Assembly (NCBI GenBank): GCA_004380135.1
Contig: QXCR01000010.1
Span: forward strand, 558,001 to 622,000
Direction: 5' to 3'
Source of the DNA: Stemphylium vesicarium
Taxonomy: Eukaryota > Ascomycota > Dothideomycetes > Pleosporales > Pleosporaceae
Length of the DNA stretch: 64,000 bases
A program made the position numbers and the translations under genes. Shown here piece after piece: positions 23,945 to 34,044 of this stretch. Under the pieces are notes generated by a model. The model worked only from the letters and a program-made list of their open reading frames with translations. It ran no database searches and was not told the DNA's origin. Position 1 is the first letter of the stretch. Each line of letters starts with the position of its first letter.

Positions 23945-24484
23945 GGTGGTGCTGTTTGGACGTGGAAAGTGGATGGAAGTCGAGGTGGGGCCGGGCTGGC
24001 GACAGACAAGACAAGACGTATGGCAAAAGCGTACAGAAGGAAGCGCCGAAGTACTACACGGAAGATACGGAACAATCAAAAGTCTCCCACGGCAGTCGCA
24101 CACTTAAAGGAAGGACCGTCTAGCTACCCTACACACGCGGCCGCGGTCATGGCAAATCGAAATGCCATCATCTTCCCGATTTCTCATCATTGAGCCCACC
24201 AGGAAATAAGCATCCGCCAACCATGGCCGTGTTTGCGACGGTGATACGCCATGGCGGCTTCGCAGAAGCTTATCATTGCCAGGCAGAGGGCGCTGTGACG
24301 TCAGAGTGGAGATGAAGGTCCGCGGCAAGCTGATTAGCGAGAAAGCTTAACGCACCGGTGGGGCATTGATGTCATGGCCAATTGCATCATGACCAAACTC
24401 TCGTCTCCAGATGTGAGCAAATGCTCACTGTAAAAGAGGTTGCATATAGTACAAGAATGATAACGGCATGTCGGCGACAGGATC
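23945..24484. other. Intergenic, 0.5 kb
   Basis: The upstream region of the four-TM gene and the 3' flank of the AIM18-like gene, both on minus. Nothing else seen. Confidence 0.5.
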
Positions 24485-25738
24485 CTAATGAACCATAGTC
24501 TCCAGCGTGCCAACTGGTCGCTCAACAATGTCTATACACCCATCCACAATGCTTTTCCTCGCCTCTTCCGAACTGACATTCTGTCCACCAAGGTATAGCA
24601 GCCAGACCAAGCGTCCTACCCTTTCGTCCTGCACCGCCCCTAACCACGTGGTCTTGTCCATCTTCTCCTGCTTGTCGGTCTTGACGATAGGTTGATACAG
24701 CGCGCCGAGAGCGCCAGTCTTGCTTCGGGTCAAGACGATGACGCTGCCTTTGGGTGCTTTGCCTTTGCCCTGGAACAGATTCCGGAAATCCTTCATGGCG
24801 AGACCGAAAGATTCATCTTGAAATTCGCCATCCTCGACGGGCTTGGGGAGAGCAATGGACTTGTTCTCGGCTGCCTGTTGCCTGATCAGCTCAGCTTGCT
24901 TCCGCCGTACTTGGTCCGTGCGTGATGTTATGCCGCGCATCCAACCGTCTTGGAGATGTTTGAAGTCTGTGCCTCGGCAGGGTACAACGCGGAAAGCCAT
25001 GTCTACGCCTTTGGAGCCATGGTTGGCGAGGATGGCTTCCCAGATCTTATCGCTCTCTTCTGGGTTGAGGAGTGCTTCGCGGAGATTGTTCTTCTCGCCT
25101 GGGATGAGGGCTGAAGCCGTGGGATTGACCGTGTTGATGAGGTGGTTTTGGAGAGTGGACAGGTCTTGGGTTTTGACGTAGAGACCTACGACGTAGACTT
25201 GCACGCGCAAAAACGAGACCTTCCTGATGCCCAGACCCAGCAGTGTGTACTCGGCGTCGCTACTAATGGCCTCCGGGCCCGTGGTGTGTATGGGTAATCG
25301 AATGGTACGGGGAAAGTAGGGGACGTAGGACGAGCCCGTTTCAATGAGTTCGATGGCGTCTGCATCGGTTGCCTGCGGATTGTCCGAGTCGACTGCAGTG
25401 GCAATGACCTTGTCACCTGCTGCAATGACGACCTTTTTGCCCTGGAACTCGTCGGCCACCTTTCGAGGCGCATCTGTCTTGGTAGGCTCCTCCCATAAGC
25501 GCACGAGGAAGATGGGCGCAATCATGGACAGGGCCGCACCGAGTGCCAGCCAGTTACGTCGCCGCTGAAAGGCAGCGCGGCGCACGGCCTCGGCGCGGTG
25601 TATCGACACAAAGTCTTCCTCGACGCGGGGGCGGGACGAGGGCGAGTTGTGTCGCGTCTGGGGGCGGGGGCGCAGCTTGGTGGGCGCATTCAGACAGCGA
25701 AAGATGGGGCGCCTTGCGGCGAATCGTAGGGCGCTCAT
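24485..25738 (-). CDS. AIM18: AIM18-like mitochondrial chalcone-isomerase-fold protein
   Basis: A single exon of 417 residues. The N-terminus (MSALRFAARRPIFRC, then many Arg) is a mitochondrial presequence. A transmembrane segment follows at about 65-80 (WLALGAALSMIAPIFLVRL). The C-terminal domain is the chalcone-isomerase-like fold of Aim18/Aim46: LLGLGIRKVSFLRVQVYVVG, then PCRGTDFKHLQDGWMRG, GSVIVLTRSKTGALGALY and, near the end, the VGRLVWLLYLGGQNVSS block. Yeast Aim18 is an inner-membrane protein that lacks isomerase activity but binds heme; a similar role is inferred. The start codons of this gene and NSE3 lie head-to-head 157 bp apart, suggesting a bidirectional promoter. Confidence 0.88.
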   Translation of the reverse strand: MSALRFAARRPIFRCLNAPTKLRPRPQTRHNSPSSRPRVEEDFVSIHRAEAVRRAAFQRRRNWLALGAALSMIAPIFLVRLWEEPTKTDAPRKVADEFQGKKVVIAAGDKVIATAVDSDNPQATDADAIELIETGSSYVPYFPRTIRLPIHTTGPEAISSDAEYTLLGLGIRKVSFLRVQVYVVGLYVKTQDLSTLQNHLINTVNPTASALIPGEKNNLREALLNPEESDKIWEAILANHGSKGVDMAFRVVPCRGTDFKHLQDGWMRGITSRTDQVRRKQAELIRQQAAENKSIALPKPVEDGEFQDESFGLAMKDFRNLFQGKGKAPKGSVIVLTRSKTGALGALYQPIVKTDKQEKMDKTTWLGAVQDERVGRLVWLLYLGGQNVSSEEARKSIVDGCIDIVERPVGTLETMVH

Positions 25739-25894
25739 TGTGCGCGTGTGTATGTGTGTATGCAGTCAGTATGCAGTGAAGTCGAGGGTATTCGGCATGT
25801 CATGCGGGGACGCTTGGACCATGGTTCGCTGGTCTCTAACCCTGACAGCTCGAGGGCGCCCGACGTCCTCCACCAGACAGCTGCAGGACAAGAA

Positions 25895-26847
25895 ATGGCT
25901 TCCCGGGCAACCGACGACTCCCCCTCCTCCTCTGGGGAAGAGTCGGATGCGCATGACGGTGCAAGTGGGGGCGGCATTGATCGTGTTCCGCACCTGGCCA
26001 AGGGCTTAGCCCGATACGCGCTATCGTGTGAGCATTCGCGAAGGCCCATTAAACGTCAGGACATTAACGAAAGAGGTACTATAGCCGCTTGATGACCGCC
26101 GTAATACTACACGTTGCTAATCGGTATAGTGCTTGTCCAGCATACTCGATTGTTCAAACAAGTTTTCGCCCACGCCAATAACCAGCTCATCCATGTCTTT
26201 GGAGTGCAGCTAGTCGAGCTCCCCAGAGCGGAGAAAGTGACACTGCGGCAGAAGCGCGGTACGTATCAAGACAAAAATTGCAGCAATAGGCTGTTCCAAA
26301 GGCTAACACAGCGGCAGCGGCAGCGGCAGCGGCAGCAGCGGCTTCGTCAACGTCGGAATCTCAGACCAAATCATCCAGCGCATGGGTCCTGCAGAGTGTC
26401 CTACCTGATCAGTACCGCATACCCGAAATCGTCGGCCCCTCGCAGCCACTTCAGGGCCATGCAACCAACAAACACGACGCCTACGTTGGCCTGTACACCA
26501 TGGTCATTGCCCTCATTACCATCTCGGGCGGCATCATGGCTGAAGGGAAGCTCGACCGCGCGCTCAGGCGCATGAATGCAGAACAGAGCACGCCCGTGGG
26601 CAGCAAAGACAAGGCGTTGGCCATGATGGTCAAAGACGGATACATTGCACGAATCAAGGACGCGTCGGGCGCTGGGGACGAGACGGTCGACTACATCGTT
26701 GGCCCGAGGGGTAGGGTCGACGTCGGACGCCATGGGGTCGCGCGGTTTTTGCGCGCCATGCACGGAGAGGAAGAGGACGAGGCCGAGCTCGAGAGGCGCA
26801 TCCAGAGAACGCTCAACGTGGCCGAGGCCTACAACAACAGTGTATAG
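25895..26847 (+). CDS. NSE3: NSE3-like MAGE-domain subunit of the SMC5-SMC6 complex
   Basis: Three exons: 25895-26075, 26130-26258 and 26312-26847, giving 281 residues. Introns are 54 nt (GTACTA, GCTAAT, TAG) and 53 nt (GTACGT, GCTAAC, CAG). The MAGE domain begins about residue 35 (LAKGLARYALSCEHSRRPIKR) and runs through FKQVFAHANNQLIHVFG, LVELPRAEKVTLRQKR, VGLYTMVIALITISGG and the winged-helix end DYIVGPRGRVDVG. Nse3 pairs with the RING protein Nse1 in the SMC5-SMC6 complex, which acts in recombination repair in the nucleus. Exon 3 opens with a CGGCAG repeat coding about ten alanines, so several in-frame acceptor sites lie in tandem. In-frame ATGs at 25748 and 25802 could also be starts. I chose 25895 because the residues before it show no conservation I recognise. 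Confidence 0.82.
26312..26341 (+). repeat. (CGGCAG)n coding repeat at the NSE3 exon 3 acceptor
   Basis: CGGCAG occurs in four near-perfect tandem copies directly after the acceptor CAG, followed by CAGCGG. It encodes an alanine run, and each copy supplies another possible AG acceptor in the same frame. Confidence 0.8.
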
Positions 26848-27004
26848 AATGGCTGTATTGTAGCTGGCATGGCCGAGAATTTCCGTCTGCGCGTCCAAGT
26901 GCAGCTAAGTAGTAGGTAATAGCTAGTAAGGCGCACGCCAAGCTATGCGAGCGCTTGCACCTCCCCTTCAACCATTCAAACATGATGCCCATGACTATGC
27001 AAAC

Positions 27005-28618
27005 ATGAATAACGTCGACGCCCTCCTCAACCACGCGCCTGACATGGCCTCAACCGACGATACTGCCGACGCTCTCACCTCTCTTGCGACGCTCGGCGCT
27101 GGACAGCAATATGTCCCCGCCGACGAGACTTCGCCCCAGCCATTCATCAAGGACGAGCCGTCGGCCACACCACGATCAAGCACTCCCGGCGAAGACGTCG
27201 ACGCTGACACGCTCAAAGCGCTCGAAATAGCAAAGCAGACGGACCTTGGTCTGCGAAGAAGGAATCAGGCCACTCTCGCCGCGCCTGCGCCTGCGCCTGC
27301 GCCGTCCAAAAAACGGCCAGCCCCTGCCTCGGCCTCAGCCTCTACCCTCAAGAAAAAGGGGACGGCAAAGACTTCGAAGCCCAACAAAAAGCGCAGAGTC
27401 GACACCAAGCCAGCCACCAAGGCCTCACAAGCCGGCACTCCTGCCCCCGAATCCTCCCCCGCGCCCGACTACTCGTCGCAACCCCATGCCTCGGACGATG
27501 ACGGCGAATCGTCCGAAGACCATAACTTGTACTGCCTCTGCAAGAAGCCCGACAACCACCGGTGGATGATTGGCTGCGACGGAGGCTGCGACGACTGGTT
27601 CCACGGCGACTGCGTCAACATGAAGCAGGCCGACGAGGAGCTGGTCGACAAGTTCATCTGCCCGATGTGCGAAGAAAATGGCGTGGGCAATACCACATGG
27701 AAGCCCATGTGCAGAAGGGACGGCTGCCGAAAACCCGCACGTCTGGCCAAGGATGACGAGAGCAAGTACTGCTCTGATGATTGTGGTCTTATCTTCATGT
27801 CAGAGCAATTACAAAGAACAGCGGGTGCAAAGGGCTTGGACGGCGCAAGAGATAGATCCAAGCAGGGGAAGAAGACTGCAGACACGGGGGCCATGGAAGA
27901 CGAGGAGCCAACGCCTTTGGGTGGTACGTTGCGGACCAAGGACCTGAAGGCACTCGTCGACGCATCCCCCAACGTTCAAGCCTTCAAAACCCTAGGCACT
28001 GGCGTCCTGACGCCCCCACAAACCGCCTCCCCGTCCCGCTCCCACTTCTCTTCTACCGACCCAGACCTTACACTTACCGCCGGCGAAATTGATCGATTGA
28101 CGGCTCTCCACAAAGAAAGGCTACAGCTCAAGGACCGGCTGGAAGTCCTCAAGGACCGGGAAAAGTTTGTTAGCATGGCAAAAGAGCAAGCAGTTCGGCT
28201 CGCGGATAGAGAGAAGATCAAAACAAAGGACTTTTGCGGATACGATTCGCGCATGAGTTGGTCAGATGCCGAGTTCACCATCTGGAGGAATAGCAGCCAT
28301 GGACGTGCCGCTTTTGAACACTCTACGCTTTCACCTGCGCCCGAGCAGCTGTCTTTGCTCCCGGAACCCAACGCCGTAGACGCTATCAATACGGAGAATA
28401 GAGAGACTGTATGTCTAAAGAAGCGCTGTCAAAAGCATCCCCAGTGGCAAAAACTCAATCTACAAGATGCACGTTTCGAGGAGCTGGAGATTGTAGAGGC
28501 TATCAAGGAATGCGACAAGGACGAGCGAGCTGTACGCGAACGCGCAAGGCGTAGAGGCGCAAAAGAAGGACTCGCAAAAGAACTTACTAGAAGCGATAAG
28601 TCAATACAGAACCACTAG
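27005..28618 (+). CDS. SPP1: SPP1-like PHD finger subunit of the Set1/COMPASS complex
   Basis: A single exon of 537 residues. A low-complexity, Ala/Pro/Ser/Lys-rich N-terminal half contains a basic cluster (KKKGTAKTSKPNKKRRV). The PHD finger spans about 176-223: YCLCKK, GCDGGCDDWFHGDCV and FICPMC supply the C4-H-C3 ligands, and the Trp of DDWFHG belongs to the methyl-lysine pocket. A second Cys cluster follows (MCRRDGCRKPAR, YCSDDCG). The C-terminal half has a coiled coil (LTALHKERLQLKDRLEVLKD) and a final Cys/His motif (CLKKRCQKHPQW). In yeast and fission yeast this architecture belongs to the COMPASS subunit that reads H3K4 methylation and supports H3K4 trimethylation. An upstream in-frame ATG at 26945 would add 20 residues of no evident homology. 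It lies just downstream of NSE3 on the same strand. Confidence 0.88.
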   Translation: MNNVDALLNHAPDMASTDDTADALTSLATLGAGQQYVPADETSPQPFIKDEPSATPRSSTPGEDVDADTLKALEIAKQTDLGLRRRNQATLAAPAPAPAPSKKRPAPASASASTLKKKGTAKTSKPNKKRRVDTKPATKASQAGTPAPESSPAPDYSSQPHASDDDGESSEDHNLYCLCKKPDNHRWMIGCDGGCDDWFHGDCVNMKQADEELVDKFICPMCEENGVGNTTWKPMCRRDGCRKPARLAKDDESKYCSDDCGLIFMSEQLQRTAGAKGLDGARDRSKQGKKTADTGAMEDEEPTPLGGTLRTKDLKALVDASPNVQAFKTLGTGVLTPPQTASPSRSHFSSTDPDLTLTAGEIDRLTALHKERLQLKDRLEVLKDREKFVSMAKEQAVRLADREKIKTKDFCGYDSRMSWSDAEFTIWRNSSHGRAAFEHSTLSPAPEQLSLLPEPNAVDAINTENRETVCLKKRCQKHPQWQKLNLQDARFEELEIVEAIKECDKDERAVRERARRRGAKEGLAKELTRSDKSIQNH

Positions 28619-29292
28619 TAATAATATAGTATTAACGTACCCCATGGGTTCGTAGTTTATCTTTACTTATACTCCATAAACTGCCTCTATCGTCTCATGT
28701 GCGTACTAATTCTAACGTAGGGCAACGCTCGTTCACAATCCAAGTGCTATTCATTAGCACCTTGTTTTACAATTGGAGGCAAGGCATCAGTCACTTTCAA
28801 TTCCTCTTATCGCACCTGCGTAGCATGAAAACCTTCCACTCCCATACACGAGAAGTCCAAGTTCTCTTCAATATTCGCACGGTTCTATCGCACACTAGCG
28901 ACTTCCTTCCCCAGTTGGCAACAGTCAATTGATTAGTGTGATTGAATCCTATCCAGGTCAAGTGCTTATCTGAGTGGGCCGGACCCAACCTAGATAGGAA
29001 TTGATCATGCCGGTCTAATCGATTGTTGCCAACTCTGGGGCCGTTCACCTTTCCTGGCCCTGGGCACATCAGTCTGGTATGGCGTGTATGGTTCATTGCT
29101 TCCCAAGGTCATCGTGCGTCATTGAGAGACTCTTGCATATTCTGATAGTTGTTTGCATTTGACAAGATCTGGACACAGGATTTCATGGCGCAACGTCTTC
29201 CTTTAAGACATCTGCTTGACCTAACCCTGAAGCCCATGGCCCGGCTCTACTTTTGCATTCCGAAATTCTATGCACCGTATGCGCCCAGCCTC
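28619..29292. other. Intergenic between convergent SPP1 and MFS gene
   Basis: Holds the two 3' flanks and an imperfect inverted repeat at 28909-29040, listed separately. No coding sequence seen. Confidence 0.55.
28909..29040. repeat. Imperfect inverted repeat (about 45-bp arms), hairpin or MITE-like
   Basis: The left arm starts CCCCAGTTGGCAACA and runs to TATCCAGGT at 28958. The right arm, read on minus from 29040, starts CCCCAGAGTTGGCAACA and runs to TATCTAGGT at 28988. The arms match over most of their length with a few mismatches and small gaps, around a 29-bp spacer. I see no clear target-site duplication. It could be a small non-autonomous element or a hairpin in overlapping 3' ends. 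Confidence 0.65.
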
Positions 29293-31121
29293 CTAGACGA
29301 GGTACCTAAAGTCTCCCATCATCTTCTTGCCCTCCTCAACGCTGACGCCTTCCGTTGCAGCAGTCTGCTCCGCGACATCGCCATGCACAACCCATGCATC
29401 GGTGCCATCATCCAATCTCTTGTTAAGACGCACAAGAATAACCCTGAAGATGAAGCACCCCAGGACTGTAGCGCCAAACATGGCTGTGACGACTCCATAG
29501 CTGTTCCTGTATCCGTTGGCCGACATGTTCCAGACATAAGATCCAGCAATGTTTCCGACTGCGTGGTTCAAAGTTAGCACAGGCTATAAATGATGGCCGA
29601 GGGGTGCACTTACGCTGACTAAAGGCATTGATCATAGCAATCGCTACAGCTCGCTTGGCAGGTGGACGAGGGAAAGAGGAAGAGATCCAAGAGTAGAACA
29701 CGATGAAGCCAGCGTAAGACGAAGCTTGCAGAAACAAAGCAACGTATCGCGCTGCCGTGTTTGACGTTGCCATGGAAATGACGAATCCAACAATGCCGAA
29801 CATGATGGGTCCAACAATGTGCCAGAAACGCTCTTGCTGGCGATCGGCGTGCCATGCATTGATCAGGCTCACAACGCATGCAAATGCCCATGGGGGAGCG
29901 CTCATGAGCAATGTCGTGATATAGCCGAATCCCAATGTTCGGGTAAGTGTGGGGAAGAAGGCGTTGAAGGAGAGTCCGACGACGTATGCGGTGAAAGTCA
30001 ACATCATGACATAGATTTTTACATCCTTGACAGCCATGAAGAAACCGGCGAAGGGAGATTGTTCAGCGGAATCCTCGTCGGCCTCTCCCACATCCTCCGT
30101 CATTCGCAGGACGGCGACGGCGCGCTCTTCTTCGGTGAAGCCGCGGGAGTTGTGGGGCAAATCGGGGAGGATGAAGGCGGCCGAAATAGCAATGGCCATG
30201 GTAGCAGCTCCTTCAATCCTATGGGCATTTGTCAATTATGTTTTCAAGCGTAGAGATAGTGATGACAAGTGGGTCGTACCAGTACAGCCACCTCCAGGCC
30301 TCGTGACCTAAAGTACCCTCCATGTTACCCAGAACTGCAGCACCGACAAGCGACGAAAAGGCGTTGGAGATCAGGTTTCCACAGAAAAGAATGGCGTTGC
30401 GGAGTGTGAGCTCGCGTCGAGTGTACCATTTGGACAAGATGAGCAGTGCTCCGGGCTGAAGTTGCCACAAAACGTTAGTGTGTGCCTCACATGCAGTCCG
30501 TAGATGGATGGATATCGTAGATCGGAACACTTACCAGGAAAGCCGCCTCCACAAATCCTATAAAGAACCTAATAGCAACCATGCCTGCGAAGTTGTTGAC
30601 GTTGCCGCTCAAGGTGCTGATCATGCCCCAGATCTGGAAACGTCAGCACGTGTTTTTTTTTCTTTCTCTTTGCGGCATAGAAGTTTATTACTCACCAACA
30701 TAACAACAGCAATGTAGAGAGACGGGCGCGGGATAACATTGATTATCATATTTGATGGCACTTGCATCAAGATGTAGCCCACGTACAGAATACTCAGACA
30801 GGTCGAGTATTGCGTAGCGCTAAGACCGAGGTCTTCTTCGAGGCCGCCTAAGCGCGCTGCAGCGATGTTGTTTCGGTCGAGGTCTATAAATCAAGTTCAG
30901 AATTAAAATCGGTTGTAGACATGGGATAGCTTACAGTTCATGATGTAGATCAAGACGAAAAGCGAGCATCGCGCATCCAGTTTGCGCTTCAGTTTCTTCT
31001 CAACCTCTTGTCTTCTCTCAGGCGACATGCTGGCAGCAAGATTGCCTGGCTTCGTGTGGTGCTCTGTGATTTGCGCCGCATCGTGGGCTGAGATCTTCTC
31101 TTGGTCGTATTGTGTCGCCAT
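29293..31121 (-). CDS. MFS transporter, anion:cation symporter (Dal5/allantoate permease-like) family
   Basis: Six exons: 31121-30935, 30883-30696, 30633-30535, 30455-30280, 30218-29614 and 29558-29293, giving 506 residues. All five introns are GT-AG, 51-79 nt, and each junction keeps the frame. Twelve hydrophobic segments are expected; the first contains CSLFVLIYIMNYLDRNNIAAAR, the signature of the family. Other family blocks are GLSATQYSTCLSILYVGYIL, FFIGFVEAAFLPGALLILS and the SKWYTRRELTLRNAILF loop. Exon 6 begins QLGNIAGSYVW. Members import organic anions such as allantoate, nicotinate or pantothenate across the plasma membrane; the substrate here cannot be read. The C-terminal tail is cytosolic and acidic. 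Confidence 0.88.
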
Positions 31122-32665
31122 CTTCTCAGGGCTCTCTCCTTTTGCGATGGACGGAAGATGACAGCTATCGGACGAACATATGGGGTCCCATCTTGTTTAA
31201 TATACGTGCAGTCGGGAATGGCGACTCAACCCGCTGCCATTTGCGGGCCTCTACACCAACTATACCACCCTACCCCACTGTCTTGGCTCCAGCCAAACAC
31301 CGTTACATGGCCAACGAGCCTGCGTCGCGCCCCAGGCAGGCTAAATTTTCCTCATGGTGGCATGGGGGGTTAAGCGCACTACTCAAGTGGAGATCAGCGG
31401 CGACAGTTGCATTTTGCGGCTGCACAGGTGCTCTCTCCCCGCATTAGGTAGAATGCCTCATTGGAGAACAGGATTTTCGACACGTTGGCCCAGTACTTGG
31501 CCTGGGGTTGTATTGAGAGGGCTTGGCACAGTTAAGAATGCGGCAGCCTTAGGAAGAGCTGCTTCACCGTTCTTGACTGAGCCGGCAATCGAAGCCGGCT
31601 TCTGTTGGTCAGAAGTCGAATTGCGAGCAGCATCCGAAGCCGCGCTTGCGCGATAACGCAGCCCGAAGCGAACCCCGATAAGTGGGTTATGGAGGTTGAG
31701 CCGCATCCTAAGTCGCAGAAGACCCGGGCACTCGCCCGTCTCCAGACTGCGCTAGGAGGCTGGGGTGAAAACTGTGGAGGGCTGATTCGTTGCTTGCTCC
31801 TGAACAGTTCTAGCCATTGCGGAGTCAATCATTCTCTTACTCCGCTCGTGTGATCCCGTGTGAGCCGCACGTTCACCGCTTGGATCCATGAGTAGTTTGG
31901 AGAAGATTTGGTAACAAATGCCGAGCTAGATACTCCGCGGTAAAACTTCGGTATATGCAGCAAATTCCAATGTCATGTCACTGCTACCGGCAATGCGCGG
32001 GTCGCTTCGAGTGTAAGAGCTTGCAGTTAGGGAAAAAGGAAGCGCAATACGATATGAATGAGAGCCATCCTGAATCATAATAAGCGCATCGCGTGCGACT
32101 TTCTCGACCGGATTGTGCAGAGATTCATGGCTTGTTGGGCATTGCAGGGCCTGAGATGGTAGCCCCAGACAAGTCGGATCATGACCCACAAATATTTCGG
32201 TAACCCTGAACAGAATGGAAGACGTTGCAAGTAAGAGCATCTCTGCTCACTACACGCATACTCAATACCTGGGTACTATTCCATGGCAGCCCGAAACCAG
32301 TGTTCGCGATGCAATCATGGTGTTGAGAAGCAGTTCGTGACGCACGTGGCGCTAGCGTGCCGCGGCTGCGTCCAACGACGTCAACCCAGCTGCGGACCCC
32401 GGGTCTTGGGCCAAAAGCTCTTTCTTTAATTGTTTCATCGCACCGTGTCCTTCTCATGAATTGCGACTTGCGCCAGTCCACAGCACACGCGGCGACGCAC
32501 AAACTTTAATACTCAACAGACCGGCCATCGGCGCAGACGGCGCAGACGGCGCACGCGACCACAGCCTGTTCAACACTATCGGCGCGATTCACGTCCGCGT
32601 GCCTGATCCACCACCACTTCTGAACCGCGACACCATTCCTTTGGTCGCGCACACATCCCACCAAT
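31122..32665. other. Intergenic, 1.5 kb, divergent promoters of the MFS gene and VAM7
   Basis: No gene found. A short palindromic hairpin (GAAGCCGGCTTC) lies near 31590. Several ORFs of 70-110 codons are present but have no features suggesting real proteins. Confidence 0.5.
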
Positions 32666-33814
32666 ATGCCATCCCTCAAGATCTCCATCCCCGCAGCGCA
32701 CGAGCAGACTCCCCAGCAAGGCAAAGCCTATACCGCGTACACGATCAAAATCGAGCCTGCCTTCCCACGCCCGGCAACCAGCATATGCAAACGCTACTCT
32801 GAATTTTGCGCCCTCGACAGCGCCCTCCGGTCAGAGGTTGACTCTCCCCCGCCCGCGTCGCTGCCGCCAAAATCCTGGCTCGGCGGCTTGTTCGGAAACA
32901 CCAACAGTTCGCCCGAAGCCGTGGAAAAGCGACGCGTCGGCCTCGAGGCATACCTGCGCGCCATCGAGACAGCAGAGGACGGGCGGTGGCGCGTCTCCAA
33001 GGCATACAAGACCTTTCTGGGTCTGGGCGACAGAGGCGAGCCGAGCAACGGAAAGAAAGTCAGCAGCCTCCCCGGTTCGCAGTTTGGCAAAGATAGAGTT
33101 CGGGACAGTTCGGATTGGCTGGACAAGCATTCGGAATTGAAGAGCAATCTGCAGGATGCGAGGCGCTGGCTAACAAAGCGCGAACAAGCCACCGTCGCTA
33201 CTGCACAACACGAAGCCGCGGCGAATGCGAAGAAGAGTCTGGTCAGGGCCGGCACACTCATCTCGGCCCTAGACGAGGCGCTGGGCCGCCTGAGCGGGAG
33301 CAGCTCCGACGAGTGGAGCGGTGAAAAACTGGGCCAAGGCGAGCTTCGCCGGCGAAGGGACGTCTTAAGCGGCCTTCGCAAAGAGCGCGATGGTCTAGAA
33401 TCGGTGCTCAACAGCATGGCCGTCAAGGCCGCCATCTCTGGCTCCGGGTCCTCGGCCACCCCATCGACCTCTTCCGCCGCCGTGACCGAGTCCCAAAAGG
33501 CCGGCCTCTTCAAGGGCGCAGCATCCACGAAACCATCTGGTCGACGTGTACTGGGTGCGCCAGCCCAAGAGACAGATAGAACGCGACAACTAGACAACGA
33601 GGGTGTGCTGCAACTACAGCAACAGATTATCCAAGAACAAGAAGAGGACTTGGTCGATCTGGCAACCGTGGTGAGGCGCATGAAGGAAATGGGCGTTCAA
33701 ATCAATACCGAGATTGTCGAGCAAAACGCCATGCTAGGCCTGTTTGAGGAGGATGTGGAGAGGGTGGATGGCAAGATCAAGATTGCGAAGAAGAGGATCG
33801 ACAAGATTAGGTAA
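32666..33814 (+). CDS. VAM7: VAM7-like vacuolar SNARE (PX and Qc-SNARE domains)
   Basis: A single exon of 382 residues. The N-terminal PX domain (about 1-120) begins MPSLKISIPAAHEQ and contains AYTIKIEPAFPRPATSICKRYSEF, with the RYSEF phosphoinositide-binding motif. A coiled-coil middle follows. The C-terminal SNARE motif spans about 322-380 (QQIIQEQEEDLVDLATVVRR and onward), with the zero-layer Gln in EIVEQNAML. There is no transmembrane anchor, as in yeast Vam7, which is held on membranes by PI3P and the HOPS complex. The role is homotypic vacuole fusion as the Qc partner of Vam3, Vti1 and Nyv1. Length is close to yeast Vam7 (316) plus an extended Ala/Ser-rich linker. Confidence 0.92.
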   Translation: MPSLKISIPAAHEQTPQQGKAYTAYTIKIEPAFPRPATSICKRYSEFCALDSALRSEVDSPPPASLPPKSWLGGLFGNTNSSPEAVEKRRVGLEAYLRAIETAEDGRWRVSKAYKTFLGLGDRGEPSNGKKVSSLPGSQFGKDRVRDSSDWLDKHSELKSNLQDARRWLTKREQATVATAQHEAAANAKKSLVRAGTLISALDEALGRLSGSSSDEWSGEKLGQGELRRRRDVLSGLRKERDGLESVLNSMAVKAAISGSGSSATPSTSSAAVTESQKAGLFKGAASTKPSGRRVLGAPAQETDRTRQLDNEGVLQLQQQIIQEQEEDLVDLATVVRRMKEMGVQINTEIVEQNAMLGLFEEDVERVDGKIKIAKKRIDKIR

Positions 33815-34044
33815 AGGGGTATATCTGTGTGTTTGCGTACTCGTGGGTTTCTTAACGTTTGTAACATATGGATGGGAGTTTGGGTATTAGCGGCGCATCA
33901 CAGATGGAAGGATAATGTAATGTATGATACCCCGACCAAGAATACCTTCTTGTTCCACATACATGGTAGGACGAGAGCCAACCTTGTGCGAAGAGAACAT
34001 TGCTGATGAGATTCATGTATTCATGCCCTTCGTACAGAAAAATC

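Noticed and set aside
32794..33681. 295-codon open frame on minus across VAM7
   Set aside because: It is antisense to a clear PX/SNARE protein, its composition is Ser/Arg/Leu-rich as expected of an antisense shadow, and it has no domain.
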